From assembly GCA_030549495.1 (NCBI GenBank), contig JAUIRK010000893.1, positions 1 to 64,000 of the forward strand: 64,000 nt of DNA, read 5' to 3'. This stretch comes from Nectonema munidae (lineage: Eukaryota; Nematomorpha; Nectonematoida; Nectonematidae). The notes beneath the pieces were generated by a model, which was not told where the DNA came from, searched no databases, and saw nothing but the letters and a program-made list of their open reading frames with translations. This document shows, one piece after another, positions 1-12,623 of this stretch; within the stretch, counting starts at the first letter, position 1; each line of letters opens with the position of its first letter. The position numbers and the translations under genes were made by a program.

Positions 1-3000
1 TTGATAATAATGAAAACGCTCTCACAACATTTCAATATCCCAATCACAGAAACACTCACCTTACCTCTCTCAAACACTATTGATATTTAAACAAGTTCTT
101 ATAAATTTCTTCAGCTTTATTCAATCTTAAAAAGTCCTAATGGCGTTTTTCGAGATGCGCATTACTCACCAGGCACACCAAATCTCAGATGCCTCCATAT
201 CACAAATTAACAAGCACAATGAGATCAGTACATGAACCAGGTTTCATGCTTTTATCAAAAAATGAACAATTTCTCACCTAACAGCTAGACTAAATAAATG
301 GCTCGCTTTTTTTTAGGTTAGGCCATAAAATGATGTTGAGCGCATTACCAATCTTTATTTTTTTGTAATTACTAAAATCTCATTTCGCTTTAAATAAGTA
401 TAACTTTGCTTCGATTATTATCAATGTGTTTAGTAGTTTCACAATTTTTTATTACAAAGTAAAATATTGTGAACAAATATAAAACTTTTTGTTGGTAGGA
501 AAAAACTTTTCTTCAAAAAACTGAAGAAAAAACTTTTCAGTGCGTATGTGGGACTGGAATGAATTTACAAAATGCGGGTTTGGGCATGGATTTATTTAAT
601 CGAGGAGGAGGATGAGGGTGAGGTATGTGTTATATAAAATATATAAGATATAAACCCTAAATTTGTTTACCTATTTCTATCACCAGTATCCGACTATACT
701 AAATACGATTGAAAACGTGATCTCTTTACTCTCACACATGCTAAATATGTGTATAAGACAAGGGCTTCAATCAACTAAAACTTTTTAGCAGGAGGGGGGG
801 GGGAGGGTCAAAATTTCAGATAATAATATTTTTTTAAAAAAGATCATTCGACAAAAACCTAAGGATGTAGTTGAAGATGGAATTTTTAAGCTTAACGGAT
901 TTATACAAACTAAGAATTTAGAAAAAAAAATTTTAAGTCAACTGCTTTAATGAAAAATATCGTGTTAATATCTTTGTAACATTTAGAAAAAATTCACTGG
1001 TAAAAAGTTGAATTTCATTGCTGAGTAATTTTCATGCCTAAAGGTCATATCAGGAGGCTCAGAGTGAGAGAAACCTATTTGAGTGGAGCGAGTTAAGTAA
1101 AATACCTCCCTAACTTCCAATTCACTTTGTGAAACCGCTTTCACCACACTCACTAATCTTCTTGATTTAAAACAAGAAGTGAATATAGAATAACATAACT
1201 TACAACTAGTCAGTCAGTCTGACAGTATTTTATTGTGACAAAAAGCCGACATTTTAATAATTGCAAACAAAAAACAGAATTTTCAAACCCCCTTACTTAT
1301 TTTTATTTTTTATACAAAAAATGGCTTAAGTTTATACAAATCCGAACATTAATAAAGAATATTATATATGAAAAAATATATGATATTGCAAGCTGGAAAT
1401 TAATAACACATACACACACTTTCACGTGTATTTTCTTCATTTTATTTTGTTATTTATATATTGGGTTTTCTTTTCCTTACGGTGAATTTATTCATGAAAA
1501 TCAATAGAGAGTTGTGATAGTTATTGATTTGAAGAATTTTTATGCAGAATCTTTGAATTGATTTATTGATTTAACACCAATTTTATTATCTTCATCTTTC
1601 ACTTCGTGCATATTTATAATTAGCGAGAAACCTTACAATAGGTTTTGGTCGTGTATACAAACAATGGTAATAATTTTCATAATAAATAGAGCATCTTTTA
1701 TGGAAAACAGTTAGCTTTCATATATATTCTCCTCAAGTTCTTTTTTTTTGTAAAAGAAAAACATTTTGTTATAAAATAATTATTTTACAAAAAATGAAAA
1801 GATAAGTTATCTTTGATCTGAGGGTCTGTTGAATTCTTCAGGATTCTTTCAACTTTATCCATCCCATAAAATCTTTCATTATTTTAAAAAGCCTTTGTCT
1901 ATAGTTTCTGCCTCTTGAACATTATTTTTCAAAAGCGCCCCCTTAGAAGGCATCATTTCAAAAAAAACGCTCATAAAATATAATTTAATAGAATATAACT
2001 TCCTTAACCATAAAGAAATTGCTTAGATTTAAATTATAAAAGATAATATGAGATGTTATATGTAAACTATAATGGCAAAATGAGTTACGTCTTTTAAAAT
2101 GACTCTATTTCTTCATAAGGATGTTAAATTTTTGCACTCAAAATTTTGAACACTCCATTTTTTGTAAATAAAATATTGATTTATTTTTGTAAAGCAATTT
2201 ATTTTTTTGTCTCGAGTAAATTAGATATGCAAAGATTAATTTGATTCAAGAAATTAATTTTTTGAGGCTTTTTACATCAAAACTTTTTTTTTAAATTGGG
2301 TTAGACCTTTTACAGTGAAATATAGATCAACATTTTTCTCTTCATACGCATATACGGTATTTTACTTAATTGACCGTTACATTTGGTGTTTATCATCCAA
2401 GTTTTAATGTTAGGTTTGCTATTGCTGATATTAGTTTAAAATTATTATTCATTTTCCATCCCACAGAGAGTAGAGAATTTTAGCTTTTTTATTTCAAAAA
2501 TCTATAGTTAGGCTTTTTTTTATACGCACCTCAATTAAACATATTTATCTAATTTTAGTGCAATAAATTTTAAATTTTTCTTAAAGAATTTAGTTATATT
2601 TATAAAATTAGTTGAAATTACTCATTTTTAAGGACTAACATTTCCAAGATACAACTAATTTTAAGATTTTCTATAACAAGCGATTTTCATTTCTTGGGAC
2701 ACCGGAGTCCCACTATTCTTCAAAGGAATTTGATACTATAAGTAACAAATTCAAAATTTAAAAACTATTATATTTAAAGTATCCATTTGATCAAGATTTT
2801 TTGTCATAATACTTTATGAATGCCTTTATTCACCCTCGAAAATCATTGCTTTTAAAACATATAAAATTACATTGAAAAAGAAGGCATACGAACATTCTTC
2901 AAAATTTTGGATCTTCAACGGGCTAAGAATTACAAAAAGCGCGTTCTTAGCGACAGTCACGTCCATTTAAGAAGCTAAACGCTCTCCATTCATATAAATG

Positions 3001-4551
3001 ATTCACACTGTCGAATGCATTGAGTAGATGAGCGCTCTATTTTAATTTGCAATGCAGACAAATTGTTCTTTTACTGAAAGTGTATTTTTCAACTGGCTTC
3101 CTTTTATATTGATTATGTATTGCATAATCCGAAATCTTCTCAAAATTTAATCACATCTTAATTTTTCGAACAAATTAAAAATAATGTGCTTTATTTGAAT
3201 GTTTTGAACTAGATAGAATAAAAAATGCTTTATAATAACCTCAAAAAATCGAAATAAACCAAAATCTTAAAACTTTTCAAAAAAAATTTCTAACAAACTA
3301 AAAATGATGTAATGCATTTCAATATTTTAAATAATTTAAAAAGAAAAATAAATAAAAAAAAATCTAAATAGTAAGTAAAATCAAGATTTTGAAAAGTCAT
3401 GAAATTTCGGTTAATTTCGATTTTTGAACTTATAATAAATGAGTAAAAAGTATATTTTTTTATTGTTTGTTCTAAGTAGGTAAAAACATTGAAATACATC
3501 GCATTATTTTAAATTTGTTCCTAAACAAATGATATTTTAAAAAGTTTTGAGAATATTTACATTTTTTCGCTAAAGTCACACCCGAAAACTCTGCGTATGA
3601 TGCTTGGATTATTTTTTATAACGAATATACTTTTCATTCCATAAATTCACTACTTTTTCATAATATGCTATTAAAATCAGCAAGGCTGGATTATTTCACT
3701 AATTTCTCACAACATATAGATGCTTGGGTCCTTAACTTATTCAGCTATTAGTTAGCCTGATATTTATATAAGTTTGTCATGGATCGCTACTTCTTGAATT
3801 GCTCACTTATTCTTTCAAGATACTTTATTTAGTTTTACTGATTTCCTTAATTTCATTGAATGCGCTCAGTTTCAAAGCAATTTAGGTTTTTTTTAATTAA
3901 TTTTTTTCAGTTGTGGATATCGCTTCCAAGGGAGGAATAATAATCGATAGCTGAACAGGTAGATGATAGGAATTGGCAAGTTCGAGAATTGAATCTACGC
4001 CAAATGGATGAGGACCCTACCTCCCACCACTTGGCTATCATCAAAACAAAAATTACGTTTTGTTGAGCTTTTTTAAATATAAAAAAATTATTTATGATTT
4101 ATTGTGGTAATTGTAAAGAACTTACGAAACGAACGAAACCAAGTTTATATTCTTGCATGGAAAAAATATTCCTTATCTTTCCAAATATAGAATGAAATAG
4201 ATTCACAAGAAAACAAAAAATTCTTTAAGAATACTCTAAAAAGCTACGACAAATCTTTATTTAACAGAATATTTTGACTCTATGGGTATTTTCCAAATTC
4301 TTTATATAAATCTTCACTTACAAGAAAACATTTCCTTACATCTTCACGATAAAGCTGTTCCCTCCTCTTTCTGTTTGACTTAAGTGGAAAAGACTCATAG
4401 AGTCTGAATAATTATTATGAATTTTTATACTATCTATATTTCTCATTCAATTATAACATTAATTCTTTCGTATTTACTACTCACCTTAATAATCAGATTG
4501 ATAAAATGTTTACGGTTTCTCAAATTTCTATTCCTAATGTTTTTTACATAG
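1..4551. other. AT-rich non-coding DNA upstream of the first recognised NOSTRIN exon
   Basis: No coding segment is recognisable on either strand. The short open frames here are low-complexity (Phe, Ile, Lys, Asn rich), as expected for AT-rich non-coding DNA. A tRNA-like/SINE-like stretch lies near 3962-4042. The missing first coding exon and promoter of the F-BAR gene should be here or further upstream. That exon must end in phase 0 to join the exon at 4552, and I could not identify it. Confidence 0.6.
3962..4042 (-). repeat. tRNA-like (SINE head?) element
   Basis: Read on the minus strand, the ends GATGATA and TATCATC form a perfect 7-bp acceptor-like stem 81 nt apart. An A-box-like TAGCCAAGTGG follows the 5' end, and a B-box-like GATTCAATTC lies downstream. 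Too many bases separate the B box from the 3' stem for a normal cloverleaf, so this is more likely a tRNA-derived repeat or pseudogene than a working tRNA. Confidence 0.25.
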
Positions 4552-7500
4552 GGACAAGAAGAGTTCATATCTCTCCGCAATCACATAAAGCATGGAACAG
4601 ATTTTTGCAGAGACATTTCTGCAATTTTGGCGGAAAAGTAACTTTCAATTTCAATCTTATTTCATTCAGTTCAATAATATTTGCCTTTTTTTATTTTAAA
4701 TTCAACACTTGCTTGCTAGTATTAGTATTGCTCGAAATTCATAAAAACATTCTTTAATCAGGAACATGTTGTAATTTTTAGAGAGGGGATTTTTAAAATG
4801 TGTTTGCTCTAAAAATTTTCTATCAATGCATTAACTTTTTATATTTTACTTAATATTTTTTGTTAAATTTGTATTGACAAGAATGAAAATAATATCTAAA
4901 AAGATATAATATGTGTATTGTATCGGCAAACACCCCTTTTCCACTCTTGCATGAGTTATGCAATAAGTAAATGTTCCTTCCACTTTCGTCTCCATTTGTG
5001 ATCATTTTACTGCTATTTGATTTACACGATCAATCTACTCTGTTTGCTCTGTCTACAACCCCTTGCTTCATCTAATTTCGTGTTTTTGGAGATGAATTCT
5101 ACATTTTGTATATTCATCTTTTTCCGCAATTTCAGAACTTCTTAAAAAGTTTCTCATAAATGATACAGTCAGTACCTAGGGGATATCGCGAGGGGTCAGG
5201 ATGTTCTAAGTCTAAGATATTATATACATAGCATCTTTTTGGACTATTTTTTGTATTTGTTAAATAAATTTTATTGATATCCAAACTCAATTTTTAGTTA
5301 CAACTTTTCGATTTTGTTACCTTATAAATAAATGTCGAGATATATAATAAATAATCTGTTATAATTTAATACAAAAATTAACAAAAAAAGATGAATGTAA
5401 AAAAATGTTTCTTTACAGATGTATATTAAATTATAATAAATTAGTTGTTGTGTTAAAATGAAATTGCTACACTGATAATCACGAGATCTGTAAAATTCGA
5501 GTGTTTAACTTGGGCATCCAAAATCCTAATTAACTGGTCGGGTACGGGTTGAAAATCAAATTATTCTCTACCAAGTGACTAACGATGTGATATCAACGCG
5601 CTATATTTTTTGAACAATGCATTATTTCTTATGTGTTATATAAAGATAGTACATAAATTTAATTGATATTATTTACTAAAAATGAAAAATTTAGGAAAAA
5701 ATTATTAAATTTTATATATATTTTGTAAAAAAAATAATAAATTTAATGCTCCTATCATCCATACACTAAATCGAGCTAACTAATTTTTTTTTATAAATTA
5801 GAATTTTTCTGAAGAATGAATGATCATCATCCAAAAAAAATTGAAATACAATTTACACTCAGAACCACTTTTAGCCCATAAAAATAATCTTGAAATTGGC
5901 AAGCTATAAAGTTGTTTTATAAGATGTAAATATTTTTATCATAAAGAGACAGAGAATAAAACTTTTCCAAAAAACAGAGGATAAATCTTTTGCAAAAATT
6001 CTGTCTTATGCTCAAATTATTAAACACGGGAAAAAGAGTTCGTCCAATTTGCTCCATGGATCTGCGCTTCCGTTTTTGCTATATAATGTCTTTTTAGTTT
6101 GTATGTTGAAAATGATAAAGAGAACATATGTAACGTTTATTAGTGACGTGATACAAAAACTCTTTACAAATATGAACATCTCCCTTTCCCCCCGTATTTA
6201 CCTCTTATTTGATTCAAAAAATTAGTGTTATCATGTTTGGAGTTTAGACTTGAATCCATTTGCGTGTTGCTGTGGGTTAGTAAAATATAAGCAATGTGAT
6301 TATTTATTCTTAATTTTCTTCTTTATTTTAAGAGCTGAGCTTGAATTGAACTATTCCAAGTCCCTTAGCAAACTCGCCTTCAAATTAGCTAAACTGTGTG
6401 AACTATCATCAGGGTAACATTTTAATTTTTCAAAGCTTATAAAAATAAATTCCTTCATTTCCTGTAATTGACAATGAATTCTCATTTCTAATGAACATGT
6501 TTTCGTTATTCGAATTTTTTTATTTTATCACCATTTTATACTTCTAATTTACATTTTTTATTTACAATTAAGTTTCAAAAAGTTGGAAAAATGATTCTTA
6601 TTATTTTATGTGAACTTTCCCTCATACTTCTAAGATATATAACCGTAAAAATATAATAGTATCATGATACCTCGAAATCCTTGTTTTTCAATATGGAATA
6701 AAAAATGTTATTAACTTTACTTCTGGGTTTGTAATTATGAGGTTCATAGCGATAAAAAGATGGGAGAACCTGTTATGCCATTATCCATTTTATACGCTAT
6801 TGAACTTCTTATTATTGGATAAAATTTTAGTGATCTAAATTTTGTAGACTTGAAAATTAAATAATCATTCTTATTGAGTGACAGATTTTTTTTAGAAACT
6901 GCCCTCTTTTCTACTCAACTCTCTCAGCTCACTTATTTCTCGCATAACTCCATCTTGTATAAAATTTAACAAATGTTAATAATTTTCTTTTTTTGCTATT
7001 TCTTCTAGCATTTAAAAAAATGTCTTTCGACTATTGATTGCTGTTTTTTAATCGAATTTACATAAACATAAAATGTACTAATTTTACAATAATTCGCAAA
7101 AAATTTTATAAAGCTCATAAAAAATTTGAAAGTAATATTAGCAGTATTGAATAATGTTAGTGAAAAATAGAGTTAGTGTATTCACTAGTTAAAAAGTATA
7201 AAAAAAATTATTACAATTCTTAAGATTTCCTTCAGTGGAATGGACCAAAATATTGCTGCTAAGAATTCTTTTTATAAAAAATCAATATAATATAATATAA
7301 CATATAATGTTAGTCATAATTTGAATAAAATTTCAATTTCAATGAATTGTTTGATTGAATCTATCTATTTTTTCAAAACGATTAAATTTGTTACTAGGTT
7401 CAGGTTTGAATAATTTTGATATTTAGATTTCTTTTTATTTCGATACAGATCTCTCTCCATTGTTTGGGACTTAGTTTCGAAGGAATTTGAAGTTGAATCA

Positions 7501-10500
7501 CAACTCCACAAGTACATCATTTTGTTTGCTTTATTAGAGATCATTACATTTTACCAAGCCATTTATATAAATCATTAATTATAAAAAAAATAAAAAAAGG
7601 TTTAATTTTCTATTTTCAATGTATTTTATTTATTGATTTCTTATTTTCAAAACATTTTATACATGTTTACCTCACGTTTGCAGTCACGTCTATGCTACTA
7701 GCAGAACTAATTTTAAATTTGTTCATTGTTAACTCCCTATCTCTTTCATATTTTGTGAAATATTTTTTGTCATCGCAAACAAAAGTTTTGGTATCATAAT
7801 TGAATCTAATACTTATATACGCGCATTGAAAATTGTTGACTTGTTGCAGTTTTGAAGAAGGATATGTGATTACTTGTCTCTTTAATTTTTGCAAAAAGCT
7901 CAATGAAAAATGGAAAAAATCATTAAATTTTTTTACATTTCTCAAAATAACATCCTTGTCTTTCAAGTTTAACGATAACTTGAAACAATCCTTTTTTTCT
8001 TAAAAAAAAACTTGTATAAAATACCAATCCGTGGAGTCAAATCAAAAAGGAAAAACTTTAATTTTAAAACTTTTTTTTTAAATTGAGATTTAAACTTGAT
8101 AATAACCTAAACGTCAATCTTTTGAAGGTTCATTAGGTTTGCAGATAATATAGCCTTTTCTTCAAAAAACGTTCTAGTGTTTTCCAAATCAATCAAAATT
8201 TTCATATCAACAAATTGTAAAGATTCTGTAGAGGAAATATATGTATTCCATAATTTATTTTCTTGTCGAATAAGTTCTCCCATCATCATTGACAAATATA
8301 ACACTTATATATCGCATTTAAAAATAATTTAGCTGATTTAGTCGTAAAGCCGTAAACAGTTTTCGATCGACTTTGTACTTTAGACTCCAAAAATGAGAGA
8401 AATTTCCTCTACTTCATATAAAGATTTTTTATTCTAAGACTATCCTCGAGATTTTGCAAAGCATTTTTTCTCTATTCTGCGCTAACAGACAAAAAAGTTT
8501 TAATTATTTCCTTGAAAATGCGATACCAAAGCCAGAGTTTTGCATTTATATCGATCTGCCATCTATTTGTGCATTTTTACGTTTCTTTCACGCGAATAAA
8601 AAATGTTGTTTGCCGCATTTTGTTTCAGAAAAAAAAGGAGTGTCATCATTTAAAGAACAAGTTTATTGCATTATGCGCCAACTCATTTCCTTTTTCTACC
8701 ATATATGTCACACACGCTCTAACCGTAATAATATGATAAACCTCTTCACTCAACTACTCAACATAGAATGAAAGCATGCTGACGTGCACAGTAAGCAAAA
8801 CAAAAACGTCCCTGCTTTCTTATCTAAACGTAAAAAGGTAATGTGGCATGAAAATAAAAATGAAATGCAGTGACCTGAAAAACGCAGACACACCAGCACA
8901 CAAGAATCACTCTAATTTCATTGAAAGAGCGATCATTTAAAAAATGGTTTTTTACTATTGTATCTTGGAAATTGAATATAATATCAAGCATGCTATCAAG
9001 CTATGAAGATAGACAAAATTATAGTTACACTTTAACTGTTCCTTTCTTAAATATTTTAAAACCGTAACAAACTAATTTACTTGTTGAATAAGAGATGGAA
9101 AACATTTTTTTAGTTTTTCAACTTTCTTTAATTGTTAGGAAATTAAAACAAGAAATATAGTTTGATGCATGAAGTTTCTTTCATTCAACCCTTTGAAAAT
9201 CGTTTGCTCTAAATATAGGAAATTCGATTGAAAAAGAGTAGAGGTTTTATTCTTAAAAATTCTCCCCCTAAAAAGGTTATAATACTCTCTATCTTCCTCA
9301 TTTTTCAAATTCCTTTTCTTGCTTCTTTGAATCCATAATCACATGCATAGAAAATGAGGTAACTTCAAAAACAACTTTCCAATATTAGAATTTGAGTTTC
9401 GCATGCAATTTCGGCATCGGAATTAGTATCAGCAAAAAAACTAAAAAATACTTATTCCTTACTGCTTCTTTAATTTAATCAAAATTAAAATCCATCTTCT
9501 AATTTTTAATATAAAAAAATATACATAAACAAATATTAAAACGTTAATATCTAATTTATCCGACAACTTGCTTTCCTTATAAAAATAGATAATAATTTTT
9601 TAAGTTGTGTTCTTATTTTTTCTTTGCTAATACAAATAAGCTTCTATAAGCAATATTTGTTAACTTTAAATCAGGCAATTATCGTGATAAATTTGTACAA
9701 ATACTTCAGTACCACATTTGGACTCTGTAAATAAAATTGTTGACTATGTCACTGTATATATGTATAATTGTATATCTCTTTGGCAGGACCATCTGGCCTC
9801 TAGAACTGCATCACATTTTTGCTAGAGTTGAAAAAGTACATTTCTATTCGAGTACATAAAATTTTTTAAAAGCCAGTTTCGACGAAACATATCGTGTTTA
9901 TTCGTTTTTGGATCTTTTTCCAATTTGATACGATTTAACAATTTGGTTAAGAAAATTTTAGAGTAAGTATAGGTATTTGGCTATTAACAAATAAAATTAT
10001 ATTCTCTTATTAGCTTATAAGTTGAAGGTAACTTATTTTCAGTCCAGAAGTCGTAGAAAAACTAATGTTTGTAAATTTTAACTTGAAAATGTGTTTTTTT
10101 TATTATTCTTAACCCTCAAACTTCATCATCAGCAATCCATTTGCCTTTGTATGTTTGGCCCATATCCCAGCTACCTGAGGTCGACTAGTTGTTTTCAACG
10201 GCTCCTCCATTTTCTTCTACATTGCGCGTCCTCCTCACTCTTTAATTTTCTCTTCATGCGTTCATCCACAAGACTACACCAGGTCATTTTAGGCCTTCCT
10301 CTCTCTTCATTTTCCCATCGATTACTTCGTAATTTATCTTTCTTGTCAAACATTCTCCATTCATTCTTTCCAAATGACCAAACCAGCGTAATCTGCTATC
10401 TGCCAGTCTTTTTTCTCAACACATCGTTAGCTAATCTGTCCTTCAGCGTCTTTCCACACATCACGCGTATCATTCTCATTTCGGTTGGTTGTAACCTTCT

Positions 10501-12623
10501 AGTATCAGCCTTCTTAATAACCCAGCATTCAGCTCCATAGCACATTGCACTTCTGACGCAAGCTTTATATAGCATCGCTTTCAACTTCATTGATAACACC
10601 TTCCCACATAACAAACCTGAAATTTCTTTGAACTTTTCCCAACCAACACGAGTTCTTGCTGTAATGCTACTAGAAACATTTCCATCATTATCAAGCACAT
10701 CCCCTAAATAACAAAACTTTTCAACAACTTCACTTTCATCAGACTTTTTTTACATCTTTACATATTCCACAAACATAATTTGTGATAGCTGAGAGTGAAC
10801 CATTTATAGGGGAGCATCTTTTGTGAACCCATTGATCACAAGCATTACATATGATTGCGTTTCTTATCACTCTCATTCCACATATTGAACAAGGATCGAT
10901 ATTACTCACCATTTCTCTGAGCTTACCTTTAGAACTGATATTGCTTTTGTTTTTGGGGTATTTATCCTCAAGTCTTTACTCCTCAGTGCCATCTTCCATT
11001 CTAGATATTTGTCATTTAAATCTTTCAAACTGTCACCAATAATAATTACAAGATCATCAGCATACAGAAACTCTCTCATACTTTTAGGTATCTCTGAGAA
11101 AAGCGCATCCATAACAATATTAAATAACAACGGACTTATTACTGAATCTTGATGGACTCCAACTTCAATCTGAAACCATTCTGATAACTGACCGTCAATT
11201 TGCACTTCAGTTTTGACATCTTGATACATGTCCATCACTGCTCTCACTTTATATTCAAGAACACATTTTTCCCTCAAAGCCCAACGAATAACTTCCCTAG
11301 GAACAGAGTCAAATGCTTTCTCAAGATCAATAAATGCTATAAATAAATCTTTTTCAACCCTCATATGCTTTTCTATCATCTGTCTCATTATAAAAATAGC
11401 ATCTATCGTGCTTTTACCATGTGTAAATCCCACCTGCAAATCATCAATATAAACCCTTTCTCTAATCCTTCTTTCGAAAACTCTTTCTATAACTTTCATG
11501 GCATGTTCAAACATTTTAAGACTTCTATAATTTGAACAATCTTTTGTGTCGCATTTTTTAGGAAAGTTTGAGTCCAAACGCTTTTTATCCATCTTTCTGC
11601 CATCCTCTCACCGTTCATCATTCCATTACTTATCTTTGCTAACTCGGCTTCTAATCCACATAACGCTAGCCATTTACTAAACAATCATTGTACTGGACAC
11701 GCGTCTAACACTCTTTAAATTTTCTACCCAATCCTTATGTACCAAAACTCAACATTGATCACACGGTTTCCAATCCAGTATAACTTATAAGCTTGATAAT
11801 CTGCTTTAATCATGCGTGAGCCTTCATTAGAAAACAATAAGCATCAAAAGGATTTTTTCTTCATTTTTGTATCTCTCTTGTGGTATCGAATTAAGGCATT
11901 TAGACATCCTTACTCACACCCCCTACGTTTTATATGTTCACAAATGGTTTCAATTAATCGAGAAAGATTAATCTTCAAGTCATAGCTTTTTGATTTGCCT
12001 CATTTTCCCAATCAATATGTTTCATGGTAGTGGTTAACACTTTCTTAACACTTTGAGGATACCAAGGAATAATAATCGTCTGCTTAGAATATTTAAAATT
12101 CATTTAAAAATGAAAGCTGAGGATTAGTCTTTAAAATTCTTGTTGTCAAAGGGTTAAACGTACTTTGTATTAAAATTTCAAAGATTTATATATTCAATTA
12201 GCTCCAAATAATGTTACATTTTCTCAGCGCTTTTAAGCTTAACCCTTTCAGGCATAGGTTTTCTAAAATTAATCGCTTGCTTTTCTTTTTCAACGAGTTT
12301 TCGTATACTTAAAGCAGAAGATGTTATTTTATCAGACAGTGGAGTCCCATTGTGCTTTTTCAAGCACATTGACGATGAGTACGATATCACTGTACCAATA
12401 TATAGAAATCGCCTACTTTAAACATAAGAATTAAGTTCTATTGAAAAAAGGCGTAGCATTAGTCTTCAAAATACTGCTCTCAAGACTTTTTCTAGATGAT
12501 TTTTTTCCATGGTTTTAATCAGTTTTATTTATACTTAAAAGAGATGTTAGCAGTGTTATCGTCCAAGACATCACGAAACCTCTCATGGATTCTCATAAAG
12601 AATTTGTCAAATGCCGAAAATTG
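4552..12623 (+). CDS. NOSTRIN: NOSTRIN exons 1-4 seen: N-terminal F-BAR
   Basis: Exon 4552-4637 (phase 0 in, 2 out) encodes HGTDFCRDISAILAE, the F-BAR start where human NOSTRIN has GENFCKQV. Exon 6333-6413 reads KAELELNYSKSLSKLAFKL across the junction, the family's RANLEISYAKGLQKLASKL helix. Exon 7449-7511 gives SIVWDLVSKEFEVESQLHK (human SSAW...ADLHQK). Exon 12542-12623 gives DITKPLMDSHKEFVKCRKL, matching the KP...RKSL segment, and ends in phase 0. The donor after 7511 is GTACAT, weaker than the others, but the joined codon and phase are right. The intron 7512-12541 holds the antisense LINE. Confidence 0.78.

Noticed and set aside
4506-4757. An 83-codon plus-strand frame
   Set aside because: The real coding frame here is the next one over, as exon 4552-4637 of NOSTRIN.
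10091-11452. Plus-strand frames across the LINE
   Set aside because: They are antisense shadows of the reverse transcriptase, which reads clearly on the minus strand.
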